Part shown: positions 1-7,139 of the stretch, piece after piece
Numbering within the stretch: position 1 is the first letter of the stretch
How the letters are laid out: the number at the start of each line of letters is the position of its first letter
Assembly (NCBI GenBank): GCA_026461645.1
Contig: JAPJMP010000150.1
Coordinates: 1-21,217, forward strand
DNA length: 21,217 nucleotides
Direction: 5' to 3'
Source of the DNA: Burkholderiales bacterium
GTDB lineage: Bacteria; Pseudomonadota; Gammaproteobacteria; Burkholderiales; UBA11063
The notes under the pieces: model-generated
What the model was told of the DNA's origin: nothing
Database searches by the model: none
Seen by the model: only the letters and a program-made list of their open reading frames with translations
Position numbers and translations under genes: made by a program

Positions 1-99
1 ACTAGATATAAATGCAGTAAAGTCAAAGGATGCTGCGTAATTATGAAATTATTTCTATGAAATGATTAAATTTGGTATTGACAACTGGGCTCATTATAG

Positions 100-597
100 A
101 GAGCAAGCGCTGTTGTAAGAGAGTTAGTAAATGGGGAAAGCTTTTTGTATCTTGGCAGGAATTATAGATTGCAATTTGTTGATGAACAAGATGTTCCAGT
201 AAAGCTTGAAAATGGATATCTTAAAATATGCGCTAAAAATAAAAAACAAACATTACAACTTTTAAAAAATTATTATAAAGAAAAATGTCAGCAAAAAATC
301 TCAGAAAGAATCAATATATTTCAGTCTAAAATGAAGGTTGAATTTAATCAATTAAAAGTTAGGGAACTAAAAAATAGATGGGCCTCATATTCCACTAAAA
401 CCAAAAACATTAATTTTAATTGGAAGTGTGTTATGGCCCCTTTAAATATAATTGATTACATTGTTGTCCATGAATTAGCTCATATTAAATATAGCAAACA
501 TTCAAATGAGTTTTGGAATGAGGTTGATAAAATAATGCCAGATTATTTAAAAAGAGTTGAATGGTTACGTTATAACGGAGCAAGTATTAATATTTAA
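100..597 (+). pseudogene. YgjP/DUF45-family zinc metallopeptidase, 5'-truncated or degraded
   Basis: The C-terminal part of a YgjP-like (M48/DUF45, SprT-related) zinc peptidase is clear. Counting from TTG 145, the zinc site HELAH lies at residues 109-113, with a third His at 119 and the family's FW at 123-124. The frame runs open from just after a TAG at 97-99. The codons before any possible start already encode the family-typical RELVNGESFLYLGR stretch. The only available start (TTG 145) therefore sits inside a conserved motif, and about 80 N-terminal residues expected for the roughly 230-residue family are missing. Further upstream the same frame shows TGA 58, TAA 67, TGA 79 and TAG 97, with a weakly family-like WY-QLGSL-R pattern between them. 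I read this as a decayed or truncated gene. A short protein started at TTG 145 cannot be excluded, because the catalytic half is intact. No clear ribosome binding site is seen before TTG 145. Confidence 0.6.
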
Positions 598-730
598 CCA
601 TCAATATTTTAATTTGTAAAAACAAACCACCAAATCTAGAAAATGCTCTAAGGTTTAAATATTCTACAATATTTATGCCAATAGGCTTATTTGGAATAAA
701 TTAAATAATTGAATTATTGGAGTAAATTAA

Positions 731-1294
731 ATGAGTTTGGTGCACGAAAAACAAGTTCTTCGGCAGCAAGTAATTGAGCAATGTAATCAATTATCTGGAA
801 TTGATCGAGTAAATAAAGAAGATTTAACTTTGCAAAACATTATACCATTACTCAATCAGGTTAAGTCTGTAATGTTATATCATGCCCATGGGTACGAATT
901 AAATCCAAAGAGTATTTATACTTACTGTAGTAGCCACCACAAACAAATCTTTCAACCGGTAGCCTATAAAACAACTAATGAAATGAAAATAGCCCAATAT
1001 AATGAAAATAATACAAATATTTTTTCAGCATTAGATTGTGAAATAGAGGATAGTATACAATGGTATAATATTGGATTAATTATTCTGCCATTAGTTGCTG
1101 TAGATAACTATGGGAATCGGTTAGGTAAAGGTGGCGGCTATTATGATCGTACCTTAGCTAATTTAAAGCAAAGAAATAATATTTTATGTGGAATTGGGTT
1201 TTCTTGTCAACTAATACAAGAGCAACTGCCAAATGAAGATTTTGATATAAAAATTGATTACTTTGCCTCAGACAAAGGATTGATTAAATTTTAA
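731..1294 (+). CDS. fau: 5-formyltetrahydrofolate cyclo-ligase (5,10-methenyl-THF synthetase)
   Basis: A 187-residue protein, normal length for this family, which uses ATP to convert 5-formyl-THF to 5,10-methenyl-THF in cytoplasmic one-carbon metabolism. The family signature GNRLGKGGGYYDRTL is at residues 128-142 (glycine-rich nucleotide/folate-binding loop). It is followed by the usual GIGFSCQ segment (154-160) and a C-terminal D-x-K-x-D strand region around 172-176. The N-terminal helix has the expected basic LRQQV pattern. GGAG at 719-722 lies 8 bp before the ATG. It is the first gene of a co-directional run, 22 bp before the DegT aminotransferase gene. In many proteobacteria the 6S RNA gene lies beside this gene, but the 133-bp upstream gap here is too short for it. 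Confidence 0.93.
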   Translation: MSLVHEKQVLRQQVIEQCNQLSGIDRVNKEDLTLQNIIPLLNQVKSVMLYHAHGYELNPKSIYTYCSSHHKQIFQPVAYKTTNEMKIAQYNENNTNIFSALDCEIEDSIQWYNIGLIILPLVAVDNYGNRLGKGGGYYDRTLANLKQRNNILCGIGFSCQLIQEQLPNEDFDIKIDYFASDKGLIKF

Positions 1295-1316
1295 CTATAT
1301 GTTTTAAGGGTAAATC

Positions 1317-2405
1317 ATGCAATTTATAGATTTGAAAAAACAATACTCGTTAATTAAAGAAGATGTACTTAAAGAAATTAATGAAGTTTTAGACTCAGGT
1401 CAATATATTTTAGGTCCAAAAGTTCGTGAGTTCGAATCAGTTTTAGAAAATTATGTTGGAGTTAAACATTGTGTTGGGGTGGCTGATGGTAGTAAAGCTT
1501 TATTGATAGCTTTAATGGCATTAGAAATAAAGCCAGGTGATGAAGTTATTGTTCCAGCTTTTACTTTTTTTGCAACTGCATCAATGGTGGCATTATTAGG
1601 TGCAACTCCTGTGTTTGTTGACATTAATCCAAAAACTTATAATATTGATATTAATTTAATTGAACATGCGATTACTCCAAAAACTAAAGCAATTATCGCT
1701 GTTGGATTATTTGGCCAATGCGCGCAATTAAATGACATTAATCAAATTGCAGCTAAACATAATTTATATTTAATTGAGGATGCTGCGCAATCATTTGGTT
1801 CTACCTTAAATAATAAAAAATCATGTAGCATGACAACTATTGCTTGTACCAGTTTTTTCCCGGCTAAACCACTTGGAGCATATGGTGATGGCGGTGCTTG
1901 TTTTACTAATGATGATGCAATAAAAGAGAAATTAATGTGGATTAGAGTACACGGTCAAAACCGGCATTATCATCATCAGATTTTAGGCGTGAATGGAAGA
2001 TTGGATACGTTGCAAGCGGCTGTTTTATTAGCTAAAATGCGTATTTTCCCGAAAGAGGTAGAATTGCGTCAACAAATAGGTCAAAGATATTGTCAATTGC
2101 TACAAGGTACGGATTGCGTGTTGCCAACGATTTTAAATGGTCATACGCATGTATTTCATCAATTTTCGATTCAAGTCAAAAATAGGGAAGAGTTTATGGC
2201 TAAATTGAAGGAAAGTGGTATTCCAACAGCAATCCATTATCCAATTACATTAAATAAGCAACCAGCATTAGCCAAATTTAGTTTAAATAAGGTGTTTCCT
2301 GTGGCTGAAGCGGTAGCAGAGAGAATAGTGAGTTTGCCAATGCACCCTTATTTAGATGAAGAGACACAAGATAAGATTGTTAAGATTGTGAAACAAAGTT
2401 TATAA
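1317..2405 (+). CDS. DegT/DnrJ/EryC1/StrS-family PLP-dependent sugar aminotransferase
   Basis: A 362-residue protein covering the whole fold-type I aminotransferase family that acts on nucleotide-linked keto-sugars. The PLP Schiff-base lysine is K184 in SFFPAKPLGAYGDGGA. The pyridine-nitrogen aspartate is D155 in IEDAAQSFG. The phosphate-binding region is DGSKALLIALMAL (57-69), where GSK replaces the more common GTxA/GTDA. The sequence style resembles WbpE/WlbC-type enzymes that make 3-amino-sugars for surface polysaccharide, but the actual substrate cannot be read from sequence. Its neighbours are a folate gene and a PAP2 phosphatase, and hldD lies three genes on, so a cell-envelope role is plausible. 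The start ATG follows a weak AAGGG-like ribosome binding site. Confidence 0.88.
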   Translation: MQFIDLKKQYSLIKEDVLKEINEVLDSGQYILGPKVREFESVLENYVGVKHCVGVADGSKALLIALMALEIKPGDEVIVPAFTFFATASMVALLGATPVFVDINPKTYNIDINLIEHAITPKTKAIIAVGLFGQCAQLNDINQIAAKHNLYLIEDAAQSFGSTLNNKKSCSMTTIACTSFFPAKPLGAYGDGGACFTNDDAIKEKLMWIRVHGQNRHYHHQILGVNGRLDTLQAAVLLAKMRIFPKEVELRQQIGQRYCQLLQGTDCVLPTILNGHTHVFHQFSIQVKNREEFMAKLKESGIPTAIHYPITLNKQPALAKFSLNKVFPVAEAVAERIVSLPMHPYLDEETQDKIVKIVKQSL

Positions 2406-2422
2406 TTAGAAGAAAGTTATAA

Positions 2423-3181
2423 ATGTTAATTGAAATGCTAAAAATGCCGCCGCCATTAGATGTAATTGGAATATTTTATATAATTATTGCCGTTAATTAT
2501 CTAATTAAATTTGTTGGTGCTGGTTATTGGCATAATGTTTTAACAACTCTTGTAATTAAAATTCAAAGAAGTGTGCCACAAGTGGCCGTTTTCTTTGCAT
2601 TTTTATGCATAATTATATTTTTTGTCGATTTTCAAATCACTAGTTTAATTCTTAAACATACGAATAATCAAATATATCAAATCATGGATTTTATCAATTC
2701 AATGGCCCAGGGGTGGTTTATTGGTGGTGTAGTTTTTTCTATTATAATTCTTAGTAAATTATGGCGTAATGAGAAATTACACCAAGCCGCAATTGTTAGT
2801 TTTATGGCATTAATTTATGCTGGAATTATTAATTTATTTTTAAAAATAATTATAAATCGGCAGCGACCAAGTATTATGTCAGACCCATATAACTTTTTTA
2901 ATTATGTTTTAAATAAACACGCCACATTAAATGATTTATTTTATGCCTCAAACAGCATGCCTTCAGGTCATACCATATCGATTGTCGCTGCAATTGTACC
3001 GTTCTGGTTAATTACTAGCAAAAAATATATTAAAATTATTTTATTTTTATGCGCTATAGTTGTTATGGTTGCGCGTGTTTATACCATCAATCATTGGGTA
3101 AGTGATGTCTATGTAGCAACAATTTTAGGAATGCTAATTGGGCAAGCTGTTTATGCTAATAACAGTAAAAGATTTGAATAA
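2423..3181 (+). CDS. PAP2-family integral membrane phosphatase
   Basis: A 252-residue multi-spanning membrane protein with the three-part PAP2 phosphatase signature. Motif 1 is K141-x6-R148-P149 (KIIINRQRP). Motif 2 is PSGH at 180-183. Motif 3 is R218-x5-H224-x3-D228 (ARVYTINHWVSD), where Ala replaces the usual leading Ser. H183 and H224 would be the catalytic histidines. Hydrophobic segments are visible near residues 13-33, 54-77, 98-112, 124-140, 185-198, 202-217 and 228-246. Members dephosphorylate lipid phosphates such as phosphatidate or undecaprenyl pyrophosphate. Undecaprenyl-PP recycling would fit the downstream wall genes, but the substrate is inferred. The gene lies 17 bp after the aminotransferase gene and 2 bp before the methyltransferase gene. 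Confidence 0.88.
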   Translation: MLIEMLKMPPPLDVIGIFYIIIAVNYLIKFVGAGYWHNVLTTLVIKIQRSVPQVAVFFAFLCIIIFFVDFQITSLILKHTNNQIYQIMDFINSMAQGWFIGGVVFSIIILSKLWRNEKLHQAAIVSFMALIYAGIINLFLKIIINRQRPSIMSDPYNFFNYVLNKHATLNDLFYASNSMPSGHTISIVAAIVPFWLITSKKYIKIILFLCAIVVMVARVYTINHWVSDVYVATILGMLIGQAVYANNSKRFE

Positions 3182-3183
3182 TT

Positions 3184-4344
3184 ATGGAAATTAAAGCAGA
3201 ACTAACCCCGGAAGAATTAAATCTATCTAACCAATTAAAGAATAAGATAGTAACGCAAATTAATCAAAATGGTGGAGCTATTTCAATAAGCACGTATATA
3301 GAATTAGCTTTATATGAGCCTAATTGGGGTTATTATGCTAATTTATTACATAAATTCGGTAAGGCTGGCGATTTTTATACGGCACCAATGATCTCCAATT
3401 TATTTGCGCAATGTTTAGCTAAACAAATACAAGAATTATGGGATCAATCTGAAGTTGATCGCAATTTACTTGAAATCGGTCCAGGTAATGGCGATTTAAT
3501 GTTAGAATTATTAAATGCACTTGGCGATGTTATTGATAATTATTTTATTCTTGAAATTAGTGCCAATTTAACAAGTTTTCAGCGTGAAAGAGTGGCGCAG
3601 TTATATCCCCAGTTACTGCATAAAATTGTTTGGTTAGAGCAGTTGCCTCAGGAGTTTGAAGGATTAATTTTAGCTAATGAAGTATTAGATGCACAACCAA
3701 CTGAAGTGGTTGTTTGGCACAATAATGAAATATTCCAAAGGTATGTGACGGTTAATGAAAAAAATAATTTTGTTTATACGCAACAACCGATAAAATCCAA
3801 GAATTTAAAACAAGTGGCGCAACAATTAAAAATAAACGCTGATTACTATATATCAGAAATAAATTTAAATAATAGAGGATTTATGCACTCATTAGCGGAG
3901 TGTTTAAATGTTGGATTTATATTATTGATTGATTATGGTTATTCACAAAATGAATATTATGCTCCGAGTAGATTTAATGGTACCTTGCGTGGTTTCTTTA
4001 GACAGTTTCAATTGGATGATGTTTTAATTTATCCTGGTTTGATTGATATAACTAGCAGTGTAGATTTTACTGCCATTGCAAATGCGGCAATACAGAGTAA
4101 TTTAGATTTTATTGGTTTTACCAATCAAGGAAATTTTTTAATAAATTGCGGATTGTTAAATATTTTGCAACAAAAGCATAAAACTGTAAATAATTTGGAG
4201 TATTTAAAATTAGCACAGCAGGTAAAATATCTAACCGCGGAAGAAGAGATGGGCGAAATTTTTAAAGTAATTGCTTTTTCTAAGAAAGTTGAATTTAGTG
4301 ATTGGTTGGGTTTTAAGTATAATGATAGAAGTCACATTTTGTAA
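3184..4344 (+). CDS. MidA/NDUFAF7-like SAM-dependent methyltransferase (COG1565)
   Basis: A 386-residue class I methyltransferase of the MidA/NDUFAF7 family. Visible family blocks are: LYEPNWGYY (43-51); FGKAGDFYTAP (58-68); the SAM motif LLEIGPGNGDL (95-105); FILEIS (121-126); ILANEVLDAQP (162-172); LLIDYGY (247-253); GTLRGFFRQ (266-274, usually GTLRxYYRH); and PGLIDITSSVDFTAIA (284-299). Mitochondrial NDUFAF7 methylates an arginine on a complex I subunit (NDUFS2). Bacterial members are common but their substrate is mostly unproven, so protein arginine methylation here is inference from the family. The gene starts 2 bp after the PAP2 stop, so translational coupling is likely. Confidence 0.9.
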   Translation: MEIKAELTPEELNLSNQLKNKIVTQINQNGGAISISTYIELALYEPNWGYYANLLHKFGKAGDFYTAPMISNLFAQCLAKQIQELWDQSEVDRNLLEIGPGNGDLMLELLNALGDVIDNYFILEISANLTSFQRERVAQLYPQLLHKIVWLEQLPQEFEGLILANEVLDAQPTEVVVWHNNEIFQRYVTVNEKNNFVYTQQPIKSKNLKQVAQQLKINADYYISEINLNNRGFMHSLAECLNVGFILLIDYGYSQNEYYAPSRFNGTLRGFFRQFQLDDVLIYPGLIDITSSVDFTAIANAAIQSNLDFIGFTNQGNFLINCGLLNILQQKHKTVNNLEYLKLAQQVKYLTAEEEMGEIFKVIAFSKKVEFSDWLGFKYNDRSHIL

Positions 4345-4373
4345 TAAAAGTTTTTTATACATGGAGAAAGATT

Positions 4374-5384
4374 ATGATTATTGCCGTTACCGGAGCATTT
4401 GGCTTTATAGGTTCTAATTTAATTAAAAGACTTAATGCACTGGGTTATAAAGATATTATAGCTATTGATAATTTAACTAATGGCAATAAAATTAAGAATC
4501 TTAATGACTGTCAAATTTTAGATTTTGTCGACAAAGATGATTTTTTACAAGAAGTTGTAAAGGGAAACTTTGATAATGAACTAGATTATCTTTTTCATCA
4601 AGGGGCATGTTCTGCCACCACCCAATCGGATGGTAAATATATGATGAAAAATAATTATGAATATTCAAGCGTTTTATTAGAGTATACCCAAAAAAATGAA
4701 ATCCCTTTAACTTATGCTTCATCGGCAGCAGTGTACGGTAATAAAAATAAATTTATTGAAGATCTTAATTATGAATACCCATTGAATGTTTATGCTTATT
4801 CTAAATTTTTATTTGACCAAATAGTGCGACGCTATTTTGATACAGGTTTAACCGCACCGGTGGTGGGACTTAGATATTTTAATGTATATGGTCCAAATGA
4901 ATTTCATAAAAATGATATGGCCTCAGTAGTGTTGCACAATTTTAGACAGTATCAACAGACACAAAAGGTTAAATTGTTTAAAGGTTGTCAAGGTTATGCT
5001 AATGGAGAGCAATTACGCGATTTTATTATGGTGGATGATGTCGTGAATTTAAATTTATTCTTTTTTGAAAACCATTTAAAAGATAAAGAAGAAATTTCTG
5101 GTATTTATAATTGTGGCACTGGAAAAGCTAGAAGTTTTAACGATTTGGCTTTAGCCACAATTAACGCCTGTAGAAGAATGGCTGGAGAATCTATACTAAC
5201 ATTAGATGAAGCAGTTGCGAATAATGTAATTGAATATATACCATTTCCAGAAAATCTTGCTGATAAATATCAATGTTTTACTCAAGCTGATTTATCTTAT
5301 TTACGCGATATTGGTTATGAAAATGATTTTATAACTTTAGAAGATGGTGTTAGCAATTATGTTAAATGGTTATTAACTAAATAG
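4374..5384 (+). CDS. hldD: ADP-L-glycero-D-manno-heptose 6-epimerase
   Basis: A 336-residue extended SDR epimerase that makes ADP-L-glycero-D-manno-heptose for the LPS inner core. The Rossmann motif is TGAFGFIGSN (6-15). It is followed by the HldD-specific stretches IDNLTNG, FVDKDDF and HQGACSATTQSDGKYMMKNNY (75-95). The catalytic S116/S117 (YASSAAVYG) and Y140-x3-K144 are present. So is the second lysine characteristic of HldD, K179, in FNVYGPNEFHKNDMASV. GGAG at 4362-4365 precedes ATG 4374. Full family length and all catalytic residues point to an active enzyme and to a heptose-containing LPS. The other heptose genes (gmhA, hldE, gmhB) are not in this window. Confidence 0.95.
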   Translation: MIIAVTGAFGFIGSNLIKRLNALGYKDIIAIDNLTNGNKIKNLNDCQILDFVDKDDFLQEVVKGNFDNELDYLFHQGACSATTQSDGKYMMKNNYEYSSVLLEYTQKNEIPLTYASSAAVYGNKNKFIEDLNYEYPLNVYAYSKFLFDQIVRRYFDTGLTAPVVGLRYFNVYGPNEFHKNDMASVVLHNFRQYQQTQKVKLFKGCQGYANGEQLRDFIMVDDVVNLNLFFFENHLKDKEEISGIYNCGTGKARSFNDLALATINACRRMAGESILTLDEAVANNVIEYIPFPENLADKYQCFTQADLSYLRDIGYENDFITLEDGVSNYVKWLLTK

Positions 5385-5404
5385 CTGATATTGGAGCGCA
5401 TATT

Positions 5405-6025
5405 ATGCCGACAAATAAAATTAAAAATAGTGATGATAAGTTTACCCGACTTGATTTTTTGCGTGAGCTTATAGATAATATAGATGAGGCCATCCTTTCT
5501 ATTTTGTATCACCGGGGACAAGTGGTTAATTTTATTGTCGAATATAAAGCAGCGCATAAAATTACTCGTGAGCAAAGTAATATTCGCAAACAAAGAATTA
5601 ATGAATTAATGGCTTTTAGTGAGTCGTTACAAATTGATAGAAATTTTGTTAATATAATCTTAAAGCATTTATTTGAAACAAGCCATACTTTTGTGCATAC
5701 CTCGTCTAATTTAAAGCGACATAATTTCTTTTTGCAAGAAGATGATATGCTGCCAGGCTTAAATCACACCTTAATGAATTTAGATAAATCTTTTCTTAGC
5801 CTTTTATCTGAACGAATGAAATTAGTTGAACAAATTGGCAAGTATAAGACTGTAAATAAAATTCCACCGTTAGCAATATCACGCTGGGAAGCTGTATTGC
5901 AGTCGAAAATTAATATTGCTTATAATTTAAATATTAATACTAAAGCGATTAAAGATTTATATAGTTTAATTCATCAAGAATCATTACGTATTGAAGAAGT
6001 CATTGCTAAACTTCAGACTAACTAA
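5405..6025 (+). CDS. Tandem chorismate-mutase-like (AroQ fold) protein
   Basis: A 206-residue all-helical protein that I read as two AroQ-type chorismate mutase-like domains, about residues 15-97 and 115-200. Compared, from memory, with E. coli PheA chorismate mutase (catalytic R11', R28, K39, D48, R51, E52, S84, Q88), domain 1 has R20, R37, K48 and S93 at the R11, R28, K39 and S84 positions, but V97 at Q88 and no clear E52. Domain 2 aligns without gaps and has R137, K148, R160, S193 and E197 at R28, K39, R51, S84 and Q88. It lacks R11 (N120), D48 (A157) and E52 (W161). The expected role would be chorismate to prephenate or a related isochorismate/shikimate-pathway step, but the altered residues leave activity open. 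GGAG at 5392-5395 precedes ATG 5405. It is the last gene of the upstream operon, 20 bp after hldD. Confidence 0.7.
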   Translation: MPTNKIKNSDDKFTRLDFLRELIDNIDEAILSILYHRGQVVNFIVEYKAAHKITREQSNIRKQRINELMAFSESLQIDRNFVNIILKHLFETSHTFVHTSSNLKRHNFFLQEDDMLPGLNHTLMNLDKSFLSLLSERMKLVEQIGKYKTVNKIPPLAISRWEAVLQSKINIAYNLNINTKAIKDLYSLIHQESLRIEEVIAKLQTN

Positions 6026-6625
6026 GATGAGTGTTTTTTATGCCTGATTCATGGGCTAAAGTTATTATAGATTTAAAGATAAAGTTTTTTTATTGAATAC
6101 ATAACTGCCAAAACCGGAAACACCCCACATTCAATATTCAATACATATGATAAACACACAAAAAATTTAATTGATGCGAATTGGGAGTTAATGTAATTAG
6201 GTGCTGAATATACGCCAGCCACAATTACTAAATGAAATATAATTAATTCTAGTGACAACACCAAATTTAACCATTTAATAAAATAATTTGATGATTGTGT
6301 ATTTGTGCTTCTCTTGAGTACTTTTATTCCATTGACTAAGTAAACTCCTAGCATCATTATATTCGGTAACTATCTCATTAATAGGGCGATTGCCTTTCAA
6401 TGGCAGCCAAAGCAATTTTAATCTTAAATCCATTTGTATAATTTGTTTTTTAACCATAATTATTTATATTATGTAATGTATGGTTTAAATATTTACTACA
6501 TCAACTGCTTAAAAAATATAGTGATTATGTCATTTTTGTTACTCATTTTATTATTAAAAAGGTGCTCAAAACCATCACCAATTAAAGATTTGAAGTTAAT
6601 TATCTGAATTAGTTGCTAAAATCAC
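6026..6625. other. Long AT-rich intergenic block with two doubtful minus-strand ORFs
   Basis: About 600 bp between the chorismate-mutase-like gene and the dcw promoter carries no recognisable gene. Two overlapping minus-strand frames are open: 6457 to 6275 (60 codons) and 6357 to 6073 (94 codons, with two hydrophobic stretches that could span a membrane). Neither has a visible ribosome binding site, neither resembles a family I know, and they overlap in different frames, which could mean a frameshifted relic or chance in AT-rich DNA. No convincing rho-independent terminator was seen after 6025. Rho-dependent termination, or read-through into the dcw cluster, is possible. Confidence 0.4.
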
Positions 6626-6653
6626 TTGACAAGTTGTAAATTTATGTGATAAT
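6626..6653 (+). promoter_or_regulatory. Sigma70-type promoter of the dcw cluster (Pmra)
   Basis: A consensus -35 TTGACA (6626-6631) is separated by 16 bp from GATAAT (6648-6653), a 5/6 match to the -10 consensus. Transcription would start near 6660, some 35 bp before the mraZ ATG and within the predicted MraZ-binding repeats, as expected for an autoregulated promoter. Confidence 0.75.
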
Positions 6654-6654
6654 G

Positions 6655-6689
6655 TGGAGTATTATGGTTTAAAGTGTTTAATTGTGGGA
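6655..6689 (+). promoter_or_regulatory. Putative MraZ operator: four TGGNN-like boxes at exact 10-bp spacing
   Basis: Boxes TGGAG (6655), TGGTT (6665), TGTTT (6675, degenerate) and TGGGA (6685) are each separated by 5 bp, giving an exact 10-bp period. Known MraZ operators are TGGGN direct repeats with 5-bp spacers just upstream of mraZ. Position (directly after the -10, overlapping the start site) and spacing fit MraZ autorepression. The match to TGGGN is full only in the last box, which also overlaps the mraZ Shine-Dalgarno GTGGGA. Confidence 0.6.
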
Positions 6690-6694
6690 AAAAT

Positions 6695-7138
6695 ATGTTT
6701 AGTGGCGTAACTCATTTAAATTTAGATCCGAAAAATAGGATCGCAATACCAGCAAGGTACAGAGAAATGCTGCATATTGAGCATGCCAATCATATAACCA
6801 TAACGCTAGAATCACCACAATGTTTATTAATTTATCCAGAAAAAACCTGGCTAATGATACGCGAAAAAATTCAAAATTTAACTACAGCAGCTCATCCATT
6901 AGTAAAAAGTTATCAACGTCTAGTTTTGGGATATGCTGAAACAGTTGAAATGGATAAAGCTGGTAGAATTTTACTTTCCGCCAGTTTAAAAAAATTAGTG
7001 CAATTAGACAAAGATATTGTGTTAGTTGGTTTAGGCAATAGGTTTGAATTATGGGATCAAACCAAGTGGAATGAAGAGACACAAAAAGCATTGGCAATGT
7101 CACAAAATGAAATTGCTGGCTTATTAAGCGGTGTTTAA
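6695..7138 (+). CDS. mraZ: Transcriptional regulator MraZ
   Basis: A 147-residue double-AbrB-like DNA-binding protein that represses the dcw operon. The two repeats are visible: DPKNRIAIPARYR (11-23, Asn replacing the usual Gly of DxKGR) and DKAGRILLSASLKK (87-100). I chose ATG 6695 because MFSGVTHLNLD matches the family N-terminus and GTGGGA (6684-6689) lies 5 bp before it. The in-frame GTG at 6674 would add a non-conserved seven-residue leader and lies inside the operator repeats. It is the first gene of the dcw operon and its stop is 1 bp before rsmH. Confidence 0.93.
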   Translation: MFSGVTHLNLDPKNRIAIPARYREMLHIEHANHITITLESPQCLLIYPEKTWLMIREKIQNLTTAAHPLVKSYQRLVLGYAETVEMDKAGRILLSASLKKLVQLDKDIVLVGLGNRFELWDQTKWNEETQKALAMSQNEIAGLLSGV

Positions 7139-7139
7139 C

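Noticed and set aside
1..40. Possible C-terminus of an upstream gene ending at TAA 38-40 (frame reading LDINAVKSKDAA)
   Set aside because: Twelve codons at the window edge cannot be told from chance without upstream sequence.
657..718. Short perfect inverted repeats (657-674 with a 4-base loop; 704-718 with a 1-base loop, just before the fau ribosome binding site)
   Set aside because: The arms are 7 bp and purely A/T, a level expected by chance in such AT-rich DNA; no T-tract follows, so they are not called terminators or operators.
598..730. 6S RNA (ssrS) next to fau, as in many proteobacteria
   Set aside because: The gap is only 133 bp and shows no long central-bubble hairpin; it is too short for a typical 6S RNA.
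4501..4722. Minus-strand ORF inside hldD, and similar antisense frames at 8832-9059, 12514-12846, 13217-13492, 14945-15133, 19468-19722, 19983-20252 and 20688-20969
   Set aside because: All lie fully or almost fully inside strong + strand genes with intact motifs, show no family resemblance and have no ribosome binding sites; they are shadows.
6674..6694. GTG start for mraZ at 6674, adding seven residues
   Set aside because: The added residues are not family-like, the codon lies in the predicted operator, and ATG 6695 has a good Shine-Dalgarno (GTGGGA) and the conserved MraZ N-terminus.
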